In this document: piece after piece, positions 37,601 through 49,559 of the stretch
Numbering within the stretch: the stretch's first letter is position 1
Layout of the letters: every line of letters starts with the position of its first letter
Assembly: GCA_030490835.1 (NCBI GenBank)
Contig: CM059975.1
Location: forward strand, 7,219,579 to 7,283,578
Source: Annona cherimola
Taxonomy: Eukaryota > Streptophyta > Magnoliopsida > Magnoliales > Annonaceae
Length of the DNA: 64,000 nucleotides
Reading direction: 5' to 3'
Notes under the pieces: generated by a model
What the model saw: the letters and a program-made list of their open reading frames with translations, nothing else
The model's database searches: none
Told to the model about the DNA's origin: nothing
Translations under genes and position numbers: made by a program

Positions 37601-40600
37601 GTATTTTCTACATGGTGAAATTTTCGAATGTTATAAAATAAAAGAACCTGCTTCCCTCGTCTATAAATGCAACCCTGTGGTATAGATAGTGCTTTGCCTA
37701 AAGTAATGGCAATAAAATAGGTGGAGTCCTAGGTTCTAACTACGACAGCACCTACCTTTGATTCATCAGGAGATGAGATTATTATGCTAGGCATCGCCAT
37801 TGGAATTGGATTTAGCTGAAACTCAGAAACTGAAGAATCCATGTAGAAGATGACACCAATTGCACCGAGATTCCTTGCAGTTTCAAAAGCTTGTTTGACA
37901 GTTGAAAGCCCAAGCACAAAGCGTATTGTGTAGCTGCAGATTAACAGACTTCCATTGATCACCTTACCATCCAGATGAGCAGGATCTTGGCATTCATCCA
38001 AGTACATGTCAGTTGCATCTGTGTCATTGCTTAGAGCATCAACTGCAGCAACCAGAGGATACATCCTGCGTTTATGAGTTCTAGCTGAAGACAACGACAG
38101 AACAAAGAATTAGTTGATGTTTCTGTGGGGAATCTCAAAATGGATAGGATGTAACTACAATGATCGTGGATTTGACAACTCTGAAGATGATGAGAACCTG
38201 TCCTGATGCATTGCTGCAATAAACTTTTCATCCTTAATAGCAAATGAAACAACTGCACAAAGTACATCTAACTAATCACAAACTTACATGCAAGTCCAAC
38301 ACCAGAGATTGTGGTGTTGTTGCCTAACATGAGAGAGTTGCTGTAGATTCTGTCATGTGAAGCAGCTCCAACAGTAAATATCCATGGACTGAAAGAAGAA
38401 ATACTTTTTGGGGAAGGTCCAGTGTTTCCTGCTGCTTGGACAACAAAAATGCCAGCCTTAACAGCTGCGAGTAGTGACATGTCTATAGGATTTAAGAAAG
38501 TTGCAAGCCCAGAAGGACGTCTATTTGGAGTGATAGATAAGTTCACTACATCCACTCCGTCTTGTGCTGCCTGAGAATTTTAACCATGGTTGAATGGATG
38601 ATCAGCGCCACCATTTGGCAATGTGCATTACTGATTTTACTTCAGAATTCTAAGGTAACTTGACAATTCTTAGAAAACTGATGGCAAATCCTGTGTTTAG
38701 TCATGAATGTTTGCACTGGGAAATATTCAGATAGAAATGCTTCCTCATTTTGTTTTGGTTCCCAAAAGATGTATACTTTAAAAATTCAATTCAATCTAGT
38801 CATCATGTTTTATACCACTTGTTTAGGTAAGGGTTAAAAAATTATCTGACGTGGATGCTAACATGGACCAACAACTGAGAGAAAATTAGACTAACGAATG
38901 TTGCCCTGAAAGAAACATGAATTTGTGATAATCTGATTTTCGAGTCAAGATGGTTTTTTAAATTGTAGCACATGACCTGCAGGAGCTATATGCACACCAG
39001 GTTAGCCCTTTCTTTCAGCTAAACAAGTTGTGCCAAACTTGATGTTTTACACTCTTTTGGAATATATATATATATATATATATATAGGATGATGATCCTT
39101 TTAGGCCGGCCGCACGGAGTAGCTCCGTGCGTCCGGCCTAAAAACCTATTTTTTTTATTTTTATTTTTATTTTTTTTTCATGGGTAAGTAAATCTAGGTG
39201 TATTAAATCTATAAAACAAGTTTTACCATTTTTGGATGTTTTAAGTATTTTTTTTTATTTTTAAACACGGTGGCAGTTTCGTAATTTTGGGATTTCAGAA
39301 AATTACGAAAATGCCACTGTGTTTAAAAATCCAAAAAAAATACTTAAAAACATCCAAAAATGGTAAAACTTGTTTTATAGATTTAATACACCTAGATTTA
39401 CTTACCCATGAAAAAAAATCAAAAAAAAAATAAAAAAAAATTGGTTTTCAGGCCGGACGCACGGAGCAGTGCCGTGCGGCCGGCCTGAAAAAATCATCCC
39501 TCATATATATATATATATAGAGAGAGAGAGCTGTTCCGGTGCAGCGTCACTGCACCGGAACAGCGGTACAGTGGCCCAAAAATGGGCCCCACATGATCAT
39601 GAAATCATGATCTACTCCACCCATTGTATTTAGAATAATGTATTATATTACCATACCAATTTTCATCCCAATCAGATACTTTAAAGTTGTTATTTTCATC
39701 AAACTATTTTATTACGTTGGATTTGTAACATTTTCAGATGGGGCCCATATACATATTTGATTGGGATGAAAATTGGTATGGTAATAGAATACATTATTCT
39801 AAATACAATGGATGGAGTAGATCATGATTTTATGATCATGTGGGGCCCATTACAGCGATGCTGCACAGGAATATAATCTATATATATATATATATATCTG
39901 TTTTTTGTTTTTGTTTTGTTTTGTTTTTTTAAGCAATTGTGGCGAATGTTTCTATGTAAACGATCCCTGTTTTCATACAAGTAACTTTTCCTCCTTATGT
40001 ATCCAAGTTCAACACAACCTGTATTTACTGACATGAAAATGTGCGTGAGATCCAAGCCGATGGTTGCACAGGATCAAGTTTGTAGATTGATTTGGTCTGA
40101 TGATCAGGTTGACCAAACATGGCATTATGCCAAACCTGCATGGAGCAGCTTGTTTCATCCTTTCAGCAGCAGGTCCGCCTGATTTTGGCTAGGTTATCTG
40201 TATTCATGGAATCTCAAACACGTTCCCTGTATTCTTCTGCAGGATGTGTACACTTCAGCAGGAATGAATATCAGAGCTCAAATATATTTATCTCACACCA
40301 AAATTTTTTAACCCACCTGTTCATTCAAAAACTCCTATTTTCACCAAATGTTAAATCCCCGAATGAATAAAATAAATGAAAAATCTATCCTGGAAACAGG
40401 TGATGTGATGGCTGTGAAGTATCTATTTTGAGATTATGTGAATATTTATAATTCGTGAAGTCAAAATACAGAATGATATGTTCAGGTGACCGGAAGATAT
40501 GTTCCATTTCTACCTGGTCAATGGCAGCAACAACATCTGCTGCAAATCCTCCAAAGCTTCTGTACAATGCCTTGTAGACAGAAACACTAAAACAGGTATT

Positions 40601-43600
40601 ACAAAAGAAAAAGAAATCTGTTAAAATCTATGCAATGGATTACGACAAACCACTATAAAAACTTGAGTATCATAATTGAATCAATTACTGTGCACGAGGG
40701 GCCATGCCACTTGCGTTTCCAAAGTGATGCCCAGCAACTCTTACGGGGATTCCATGGTTTCCAGCAGCAACTGCAGCTGTATGCCTGTAGTCCAGGTTCA
40801 AGAAATGCCTGTTTAGTGACCGTCAGGGAAGTGGATGAAAAGTTGGAAATGGGCAGCAAAATGGAAATGGAGATGTAAATGATGCCAACAATATAAGGGA
40901 TGATATTGACAATGAATTGAACAAGTTTAAATAGTACAGAGTTGATTAGAAATACAGGAAAGAGGTAGGGAAAATAGGAATACTAGATGCGTCTATTTAT
41001 TATTTCCAGGAACAATGCATTTTCATCTTCATTGCCAAATGACAATTACAAGAAATGTGAGGCATATATACACACGTAGCACCCCTGTGAGGTCATGGTC
41101 AATGTTTAGGTGGAGCCATTGAAAATTGTCTTCCCTTCAAATCAAGAAGATCAGGCCATGAGATGGATACTGTCTCTTTACTCATCTGTGTTGGAATGAG
41201 GAAGATCCAGTTTCTGGATGTCTGAAATTTCCTGGTCGTTGGACAATATCCTATCTGTTTTCAGTACCTTTTTACTCCTATTCAATGTAGTGGGCCAATT
41301 TCATGCCAGGAATTCCACTTTTCAGGGTAGGGTGACCTAGCCTAACACATAAAATCACATGCAATGAGGATAATCAGCTTTGTGCGTATGACAATTGCAA
41401 ACAAATGCTGTTGTTCAGTTATCATTGCAAAAAAATAGGTGCAGGAATGCTACAAAACTACAAGCTATCAAAGGCCAGCAAAAAAAATCTGATAATATCC
41501 CCTTGATTAGCAGAGGAATTAATGAAGCCAAAATATAACTGGGAGGATTGTAGCTGCAAACTCTAGAAAGGATGAATGGGTGAAAATAACTCACGTTCCA
41601 TGACCATCAACATCAAAAGGAGATGCATAGTCCTGACTTGCATTGAAGATTCCTCTAGTAATAGCAGACGCAGCAAAGTGACGGGCTCCAATAAGCTTCC
41701 TATTACAAGATCCAGATGGAAAATCTACTGTAACTTCACAGATTCCAGAGAAGTGGGCAGGAACTGGATACTCATTTTCAGAAATGTCATCTGCAAAACT
41801 GGGATGCGTTGGGTCAATTCCAGTATCAATAAAACCAATAACTATGCCTTCTCCTGCGAACTCTGGCCCTCCTTCTTTAGCCCATGCTCCACGAGGCAAA
41901 CCCAAGAATTGTGGGGTGTGAGTGGTTGCTGTTCTCACTGAGAAATCCAACGCCAAGTGTGCCACCTCGCGCCTCCTTGAAAGCTTCCTTGCCTTCCAAA
42001 ATTCATTGCAAAATCAGAATGAGATCTTTGATAAGTGCAATCATGCAAACAGGTGTTTCTGGTTAAAATGGTAATACTACATCTTGAAAGATTGCTCCAC
42101 TGAAAATGTTAAAGAACAGAGTCATATTGATGAGTCTAGTTGCTCTTCTGCCACAGTGGAAGCTAATTGATTTATTTGAGCATTTGAATTATCTTCAATT
42201 TGGGTGCAATTGCAAATGGGACTATTTTGAAATCGCCATTTTGAAAGTTCACTGAATAGCTAAGTCCCAAATCTTCTGCCACAGTGGAAGCTAATTGATT
42301 TATTTGAGCATTTGAATTATTTTCAATTTGGGTGCAACTGCAAATGGGACTATTTTGAAATCGCCATTTTGAAAGTTCACTGAATAGTTAAGTCCCAAAT
42401 CTGAAATCTTGCTTCAAGCGTAAACAATTAAAAATAATTCATGGAAAGCATTACTCGTTATTTAAGCCAACAACGTATAGCAGATATAAAACAGTAGAGA
42501 AACTTAAATACTAACTCCACACTGTATTTTCCAGATCAAGTCAAATGAAATATATGAAAAACATCAAACTAGGTTGAAAATTCTTGGAAGCTCATAGTAA
42601 TACATAAGGACCCTTATGATCGTGGTTGAAAAAATAGGATAGTGCTTCATGTCAAAATAATCTTCTAGGCTAGAAGGTATAAACTGCAAACCCTCAATCT
42701 CTTCAAAACAAAATGCAACAAAATCCAAACACATTAACCAATGACCATAGAAAGACAATAGAATTTTCTAATATAGAAATGTTTTGCGGAATACTCCATG
42801 GTGAGATCGTTTGGGCTAATCAGATCAATGATATTGAATACCAAAAGGCGAACATTGAATTCACAGAACAACCACTTTGAAAAAATTTTATTGGCAAGAT
42901 CATAACTAACTCTTCGAGCAGATAAACAGTGATTTCAGACCAACCTATAGAACTATTTGTCAACAATGATCAAAACAGCCAATCAAAAGGAACAGCCAAA
43001 TGAGTTACCTGTTGAGGAGTTATAAGAACGGCAAATCCGTTAATCAAGTAATGATAACTATAGAGCTTTAAATAGTTCTCCCCCTTCAACACCTTTCTCA
43101 GCAATGCATTATGATACCGAACCAGGTATGAACCATAACTATGATTAGACCTCAAAAAATTCCTGCCCATAAAAATAGCAATCACATAAGAAAGTTAAGA
43201 ATTTACAAACACTCCCAATCTTTTCAAAACAATGGCACTTCCAAATTATGTGTCATTACGATATTCCAAATCTTTTATTCTTTGACTTTTTGACTATATA
43301 AGAAAGCATCTGTGATGATTCCTTGTGGCGATGTAACCTCTGTTAATAAGTCGTAACGATACATGCTCAATATGATGCATTCAGACAATACAAAAACCGT
43401 ATCTATACTTAAATCACAGAAAATCTGACAAGCAAGACATTATAATAATAAGAATATAAAAAAAACAGTAACAATATAATACCAATAAAAACAATAAATC
43501 TATATTATAAATGTAGTAAAACAGCATACATCCAATTGACTAAGAGAGAGAAAAAAAAAAGTGGAGAGAGGAAAAGAAGTACCTTGGTTTATTAGGTGTA

Positions 43601-43827
43601 TTTAATCTCTGTGTATCTCTGGCGTTTCTGCTCTCCAATCGAGCAGCATAACCATAATTGTAAGTAGCCGCTACAGGAGCTTGCTTCAGCGTAACTATAT
43701 AAACGGCGGCATCATCATCATCAATATCCGTCTGACATGCAGCTCTAGTCCAACACCCCACAAAACACAACACCACCACCACTAAATTCCCCAAGTAAAC
43801 GCCTCTCCCCATTTCAACAGCAGGCAA
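34690..43827 (-). CDS. SBT2: Subtilisin-like serine protease, SBT2 subfamily (SBT2.1/2.2/2.3-like)
   Basis: Secreted subtilase, probably acting in the cell wall. Ten exons on the minus strand join in phase: 43583-43827, 43009-43162, 41595-41992, 40689-40784, 40514-40586, 38288-38570, 37756-38084, 37046-37316, 36575-36856 and 34690-35114, giving 851 aa, typical for SBT2. A signal peptide (GNLVVVVLCFVGCW) follows either M1 or M6. An I9 propeptide (YIVTLKQAP, LYSYHYLINGFAV) precedes the S8 domain. The catalytic set is complete: D189 (GFIDTGIDPTHPS), H264 (DGHGTHTA), N371 (QAAGNTGPS) and S627 (SGTSMAAPH). A protease-associated insert lies at about 420-560, and a fibronectin-III-like C-terminal domain at 711-851. 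The wording ALDFSVRTATTHTPQFLGLP and NGFVNATAALNPGLIFD fits the SBT2.1-2.3 branch rather than SBT2.5/2.6. Introns carry transposons (39.1-39.9 and 35.6-36.1 kb) and a 128-bp duplication. The substrate is unknown. Confidence 0.93.
35582..36066. mobile_element. Old family T MITE copies in subtilase intron 9
   Basis: Diverged family T words recur (GTTGAAAAAACAACTTTAAAG, GAGATGAAAATTGATATGAT, AAATACAATGGGTGAAGTAG). A second partial copy follows (GGGATAAAAATTGATATG). The ends are worn, showing that the family has been active over a long time. Confidence 0.55.
39087..39502. mobile_element. Foldback element with hairpin tips in subtilase intron 5 (copy 4)
   Basis: Almost perfect inverted repeat of about 200-bp arms. 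Each tip is itself a small hairpin of the form GGCCGGCCGCACGGAG...CTCCGTGC. The arms share the family core (GTGTATTAAATCTATAAAAC, AAGTTTTACCATTTTTGGA), and the centre has GTTTCGTAATTTTGGG. It lies in a (TA)n tract on both sides. Non-coding. Confidence 0.85.
39531..39872. mobile_element. Family T hairpin MITE in subtilase intron 5
   Basis: Starts CTGTTCCGGTGCAGCGTCAC and ends GCGATGCTGCACAGGAATA, with arms as in the copy at 2074 and (TA)n on both sides. The foldback element at 39087 used the same TA-rich site, so two unrelated elements share one target tract. Confidence 0.8.
42145..42400. repeat. 128-bp tandem duplication in subtilase intron 2
   Basis: Two adjacent units (42145-42272, 42273-42400) start CTTCTGCCACAGTGGAAGC and differ at only a few positions, so the event is fairly recent. 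It does not touch the exons. Confidence 0.9.
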
Positions 43828-44700
43828 AAGCGGAAGGCAAGCTTCAGCTCAAGAAGCAGTCTATATGCAGCATCCCCATCACATCTAAGCAAACCTCATG
43901 AAAGAGAAACCCATGTGTATAATCTCTGTCAGAAATCCCCTGTACCAGAGAGAGAGAGAGAGAGAGATGGCAAATAGTTAGTTTTAAGCTGTTGGGTTGA
44001 ACACGAATGCTTGCATTATGACTATTATTATAACATGTGGAGGAGGAGATGAACGTTTTCCGTGCTTTTGTGACTGTTGGGATTGGATTCTAGTCGAATG
44101 TCTCAGCTTCAGAGCTTTGCCAGTGATAAGCAGAACAAAGACAAAATGGCCCAATGACAATGAGCTTTTCGAGGCTCGAAGGCTAGTATAAAAGCAAATA
44201 ATTCCGACGTGGCAGCGAATCTCATTTCTCCGGCCGCTTTTCTATCGACCGTTGCGCGGGTTTTTTGTTTGTTTGCCACCACAAAATTGTTTAGAGGTCC
44301 AAACAGACCATTTCCAATCTATAAATATTTTTCTTCTAATGTTATGTAAATCAGAGTCTTCTAATATTGGACGGTTGAGATTGACTTTTGATTCTCTCCA
44401 GCTTATCGAGCGCGAGTGTGGAATGCATTCTAAGCGGTGGTGAACGCACGGATCTGGAGTACAGGACAGTACCGCACGCAGGTGGGCATGGAACCCCCAA
44501 CGTTCCAATTTGCTTTCGGTTCACGGACCGCACTTGCGTGGCCCCCATTTCTAGTCCTAGCATTCGACGAGTCATGCGGGCGGGTCCCAACTTTACGACT
44601 TTGGATTTTCGAAGGGGAAAATATCTAGTACCATCGGATTTGTGAAGAAAAAAATAAAATAACGTTTGCAGAAAATATATAAACTGTTGGGGCAAAATAA
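43828..44700. other. Upstream region of the subtilase gene
   Basis: Holds the presumed promoter and 5' UTR of the subtilase (transcribed leftward), including a CT-rich tract on the minus strand (GA run at about 43951-43966), often found in plant leaders. A GC-richer patch at 44400-44620 has overlapping ORFs on both strands and no recognisable protein. Confidence 0.4.
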
Positions 44701-45286
44701 AAAAGAGAAAATTAAAGAAAATAAGAAAAGTGAAATTAAAGTCAAGTTTGATTTCAGACGTGTTACGATGTCATTTTTCTTAAGGCAATTTTACTATCCT
44801 ATTTGTTACTCAGAGTAATTTTATAGTTGCCCTTAGGATACAAAAAGTGAAACCTAAACTAGAATAGGAAGTAACATCTTTTCTAGGCACACAAACACTT
44901 GAAAACAAAATTTTTGGCTAAATGAAGAGAATTTCAAAATGATATGGTAAAACTGCAAAACTTGATTGAGACAACAATGTCCGAATCAAGACAAACTATG
45001 AGATGTCTGAATGGAGAGATAACACAATGTCTTGAAAGAGGCAAGATGTGTCTACAAGAAATCACTTGGGTTGGAATAATTCAATTGTTTCTTTAACCGA
45101 TATTTATTGATTTTGAATAGTCGTATTTCACAACTATTCAATTAATGGACACATCCCAAATTTAATTGGATGCATCCCTAAAATCTTGCCACATTAGCTT
45201 GCGTTGCCTATTCGAAGTTTGAAATTCAAACTTCAATAGTTGCATCCTTTGGTGCAAATTGAAAATTCAAAAAAATAGCCAAGGTA

Positions 45287-45345
45287 GATTTGAACCCAAG
45301 ACCTGTTAGTTACTGTACTGCCAGCGTCCCCTACCAACTTAGCTA
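45287..45345 (-). ncRNA. tRNA-like relic (A and B boxes), possibly SINE-derived
   Basis: On the minus strand TAGCTAAGTTGGTAGG (45330-45345) matches a tRNA D-arm/A-box, and GGTTCAAATC (45287-45296) matches a T-arm/B-box, at tRNA-like spacing. A full acceptor stem and a clean anticodon arm could not be made. It is therefore a tRNA pseudogene or a SINE head rather than a working tRNA. Confidence 0.4.
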
Positions 45346-45429
45346 CTTTCTTTTTCATAGTTTATAAAACACCCAGTTATGTAAGTGGAAGGGAGTTATT
45401 TAAGGGAGAGGTAATTTATATCAGTAGTT

Positions 45430-45712
45430 AACATAGGCATAGAAACTATTTTGGCAAAATTTTGTGGAGTTAACATGTAATTTATGAAGTAATGTAGGTA
45501 TATCAGCAACTACTATCAAGCTCAGTGGGTAAATTAGGAAACTACTATTTTTATTTAATAACCCTTGTAATTTTGTTAAATGTCAACCATTAACATGAGT
45601 ACACAAACAATTTTGGTGAAACTTTATGGGGTACTATGCAATTTTGTGAAACAATATGAGTGCATCAGTAATTAGCGTCAAACTAAATGAATATATGAAA
45701 ATTACCCTAAAA
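45430..45712. mobile_element. Worn MULE-terminal-repeat fragments
   Basis: Two stretches in the same orientation (about 45430-45540 and 45610-45706) resemble the right terminal repeat of the element at 52507-52869. Shared words include TTTTGGTGAAACT, GTAGGTATATCAGCAACTA and AAACTAAATGAATATATG, ending AAAATTACCC. There is no matching left end. Confidence 0.45.
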
Positions 45713-46082
45713 AATATAGTAGTGATAAAGATAATTGATTTGCTAGTGATTTGGAGGCAGATGGAAAGAAATAAATAAAATGAAAGTGAAAACAATCTTA
45801 CAAAATAAATCGCGAGAAATTTTAGAATCTAAGGTAAATTGATGGTAGACTTTAGAATATATGAAATATAATTTTGATAATAAAATGTAATAAGAAATTA
45901 CTCAATTAATTAGGCGTTATAGGTTCTCAAAGTAATTATTTCGTAGATGAATAGAAGCTTGTTGTTTTCCCTTATAGGTGCTTGTTGTTTTAAGAGTGGC
46001 TTTTTTGTCTACCCTTAGACATATTGTAAAATTGACCAAAATGACCTAATAGAATCATGGCTAAATTATTTTTTGAGTGTTT

Positions 46083-46338
46083 GCACTTAGACATATGCTT
46101 AAGAAGTGATAAACTTTTTGGTATAAAAATTTTTGAAATAGAAAAAGATAACATGATAGAATAGAGGTAATAATGATGAGCAAAGAGAATAAATTAAAAT
46201 AAATGGATTAGTTATGAGTATTTGTATAAAAATGATAGAAAAGCAGGAAAATTATACAAGAAAATATGAAAAATAAAGTAGTTATTTAGAATTAAAAGTT
46301 TTAAATTAAAAGTTTTGGGGGTAAACAAACACATCCAT
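46083..46338. mobile_element. AT-rich MITE, GTGTTTGG-end family (copy 7, reversed)
   Basis: The core in reverse orientation (ATGATAGAATAGAGGTAATA, GAATAAATTAAAATAAATG, GTATTTGTATAAAAATGATA) ends GGGTAAACAAACACATCC. The left border is unclear. Confidence 0.5.
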
Positions 46339-47935
46339 AGTTTTTGCGAAATTTTAGGCATATCACTAGCTTTAAAAAATTGCACTATAAGCAAATAAAG
46401 TTATAAAATATAAGAAAATCTTTTAAAATATAATTTTTTAAAAATACTTCTCACATGAAATAGATCTATTTAATGTAAGGATATTTGTAAGTAATAAAAT
46501 TTTACATTCTAAAGGTATTTTTCTGCATTTTATAATTTTATTTGCTTAACGAGTATTTTTTTTGATATGTTTGCAATTTCAGACAAACTAATAAGCATAG
46601 ATGTAATTTTTAAAAAATTAGTAACACACATGCAATTTCGCCCAAACTATGTGAACATGGATGCAAAAACTCCTTTTTTTCAAAGTATAAGAAAGGATGA
46701 ATAAGATGGCAATGAGACGCAATTTTTTATTTCAATAAAAAAATTTCATTTCCAAAATAATTTGTCATTTTTCAGTATATAATAATTTTTTTTTCATTTC
46801 TAATACTAATTTTACCACTATTTATATAATGTCTCATTTATCAAAGCAAAATAATACCTTCTTATGTAATCTTCTTATTTTATATACTCTTTGACATCCT
46901 AGGGAACAAGATTATATTTTGGCATTATCTAGTAAAAAGGGTGGAGAATGAAGTAAACTTTTCTTCTTTGTCTGCATAATTTTCAAAAAATGATTTAACA
47001 TCTTCCTTACCTAGTTACTTTATTTTTTTCATTTTTATCTATATATTTTAGTGTCTCAACCTTGTGCAATTGGGTGAAAAAAATCTATTTTTCTTTTTTG
47101 AATTTTTGAATTTAAGTGTATTAAAGATGTACGACAAATTTTTACCATTTTGGGGTTTTGTATGTACAAATCTTTAAAAAGTGGTAAATTTTAATATGTA
47201 TATTAAATAAATTTAGATTAACCATTGTATAAAAAATTCAAAAAATAAAAAACTTGTTTGCACACGCGGGTGCACTAGAGCAAAGGCTTATATTTCAATC
47301 ATTTTATCACACAATTATCTTATGTATTATTACTCTATGATTCTTATATCACATCTCCATCGTATTTTTTAAAAATCTAACTACACATCTCCCTCGACAG
47401 GCACCAACCAAAAGAAACCTTTGGGAAAAGGAGGAAATATCGTATTCCTCCCAACTTGGTCCGCCCTGTCATGTCATTGAAGCGATCGTTGGGATGCTGC
47501 GGCCATATGCTCTCTCTTCTGGGATTTGGATTTGGACCTCTCTCTCTCCGGCGCTGAAATGTCGACAGGGATAAGGAATCCTGACGTGGCTTGTTTACAA
47601 GGTATGTTGGATTGTTTGAGAGACTCAGTGACCTTCTCGCACAGGAGGCGTCATCGATCCGATTCCGACCGTTGTGAACTGAACAGTCAGCCTCGGCCCA
47701 CTGGGGGCGGTTCTCCGTCGTTGACCACCGTCTGTCCGGTCTCCAGCCATCTTTTCAAGAGTTGTGGGGTATGGGCTCTCATCCGCCTCATCATCTATGC
47801 TCAACAAGAAAAGTTGTTGTCACCTCACCCCACCCAATGCCTCTCTCCTCTTCACATGCAGTGATCCATTTGCTATTTCCTTTATTAATTACCTTTTTTT
47901 TTTTGGTGAATAAAGAAAGGTTCTAGATTAAGGGG
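46339..47935. other. Intergenic, no gene recognised
   Basis: AT-rich DNA apart from a GC-richer stretch at 47520-47860, which has open frames on both strands but no recognisable product. A foldback copy is listed separately at 47075. Confidence 0.4.
47075..47285. mobile_element. Foldback element, AAGTTTTACCATTTT-core family (copy 5, short)
   Basis: Left arm AAGTGTATTAAAGATGTACG and AAATTTTTACCATTTTGGGG; right arm GTGGTAAATTTTAATATG and TAAATAAATTTAGATTAACC. Ends TGTGCAATTGGGTG and CACACGCGGGTGCAC are related to the copy in the F-box intron. Confidence 0.5.
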
Positions 47936-48147
47936 TGCACCTTCAATTGGGGTTATTGAAAACAACCCCATCCGATTCGATTTCCGTTGGAGTGGTTGAA
48001 AACCTCGGTTTGTTGATTTCAACTCAACCCTATCCCATTTCAAAATACGATCCAACTGAGTTGTTAACGCCTCCCAATCTTCAGGTGCGACAAGGGGTTT
48101 TTATACTGGGCTGTGCTGCTATAAATCCGGATGCATCTCGGATTTAT
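47936..48147. other. Unclassified fragment starting AGGGGTGCACC
   Basis: Begins AGGGGTGCACCTTCAATTGG and contains AACTCAACCCTATCCCA words, recalling the transposon-like ends at 60-381 and 59868-60950. It is truncated by the family T element at 48148. Confidence 0.3.
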
Positions 48148-48500
48148 AGGATTATATTCCGATGCAGCATGGATGTAATGGGCCCCACATGATCATGAAA
48201 TCATGATCTACTCCACCCATTGTATTTAGAATAATGTATTCTATTACCATACCAATTTTCATCCCAATCAGATATGTATTTGGGCCCCATCTGAAAATGG
48301 TACAAATCCAACGTAATAAAATAGTTTGATGAAAATAACAACTTTAAAGTATCTGATTGGGATAAAAATTGGTATGGTAATAGAATACATTATTCTAAAT
48401 ACAATGGGTGGAGTAGATCATGATTTCATGATCATGTGGAGCCCATTTTTGGGCCACTGTACCGCTGTTCCGGTGCAGTGACGCTGCACCGGAACAGCTC
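48148..48500. mobile_element. Family T hairpin MITE
   Basis: Left end diverged (ATTCCGATGCAGCATGG), right end intact (GTGACGCTGCACCGGAACAG). Arms carry the GGGCCCCACATGATCATG and ACCATACCAATTTTCATC words, and a (TA)n tract follows. Confidence 0.75.
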
Positions 48501-48520
48501 TCATATATATATATATATAT

Positions 48521-48868
48521 GGGAAATGATCCGGTGCATTCGACTGCACCGTGCAGTCCATGCACTGTGGGCCCCACCTGATCATTTCCCATAAATCCAC
48601 CCCACCCATTATATTTAGAATTGTTCACTTTATTACCATACCAATTTTCATCCAAATCCAACATGTGTGTAGTCTCCATCTTAAAATGGTGCAAAATCAA
48701 CGTAATAAAATAGTTTAATGTAAATATTAAGTTTAAATTGATTTTTTCAACATCTAAACCGTCTAAAGTATGATTTATATATGGATAAATGAGTGTATAA
48801 AGTTTCATTACAATCTAATATGTGTTGGGTCCATTTTACAGCGGACTGCACAGGATCGGTTCCCTATA
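48521..48868. mobile_element. Family T2 MITE
   Basis: Starts GGGAAATGATCCGGTGCATT and ends CACAGGATCGGTTCCC in (TA)n. The interior matches the full-length family T element in order (ACCATACCAATTTTCATC, AACGTAATAAAATAGTTT, GTATAAAGTTTCATT), but the outer 60 bp differ. T and T2 therefore share a core and have different ends. Other T2 copies are at 54705 and 55076. Confidence 0.75.
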
Positions 48869-49069
48869 TATATATATTTTAAAAGACGTAAGTTATTCAC
48901 CACGTCCTCTTTCATGAATTTTCGTATGATTTGAAAAACCATTTTAGTTAGGTTTGTGTATAATCTACAAAAAGTGTAAATATATAACGTTTTATAATAT
49001 AAATTACAAAATCCTTCAATCACGTTAAATTTTTATATTTAGGCTAAATAAATAGTTTCAAATAAAAAA
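48869..49069. other. Short intergenic spacer
   Basis: AT-rich DNA between the T2 MITE and the Pack-MULE; nothing recognised. Confidence 0.4.
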
Positions 49070-49335
49070 AGATAATTTGAATATATACTCACATAGTTTG
49101 ACCAAAATTGAAGATATACTTATATATTTTTAAGTTTCGCATATAACCCCATATAATTTTATCCAAATTACTTGCATATCTACAAGTCCTCTTTTCCGTC
49201 AGCTAGTGTTAGCAAACGACTATAAATTTTATATAACGACAAAAATAATCTTGTTCGCATGCATGTTAAAACCAATTCAGTGAGGAGACGTCAATTACAG
49301 ATAAAGGGTTGAGAAATTAGAAGTTGCTAACAGAG

Positions 49336-49336
<1 letters not shown>

Positions 49337-49387
<51 letters not shown>
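49337..49387. repeat. (ATC)n microsatellite in the MULE left arm
   Basis: About 16 ATC units. The right arm has the corresponding but shorter GAT tract near 51374-51393, so the repeat grew or shrank after insertion. Confidence 0.85.
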
Positions 49388-49390
<3 letters not shown>

Positions 49391-49559
49391 GTCTATTTTC
49401 TACAAATGAGAGGATTCCAGTGAACCTCTGACTAAGTTCTAACATTTTCATACCCTTCTTTTTTTTTTTTTTGATGAAATTTTCATACCCTTCTTAATTC
49501 TTCTCTTTTGGGGTGGAGACTTCCTCTAGTTCTATTTTAAGAAATCTCAATGAAAGAAT

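Noticed and set aside
44388..44645. Overlapping ORFs on both strands upstream of the subtilase
   Set aside because: No domain similarity; more likely promoter-distal DNA.
47526..47864. 112-codon ORF starting MDLDLSLSG
   Set aside because: No domain or splice context; stands alone between repeats.
49337..49387. Regular repeats considered as a CRISPR-like array
   Set aside because: A simple ATC microsatellite with no spacers, in a plant nuclear genome.
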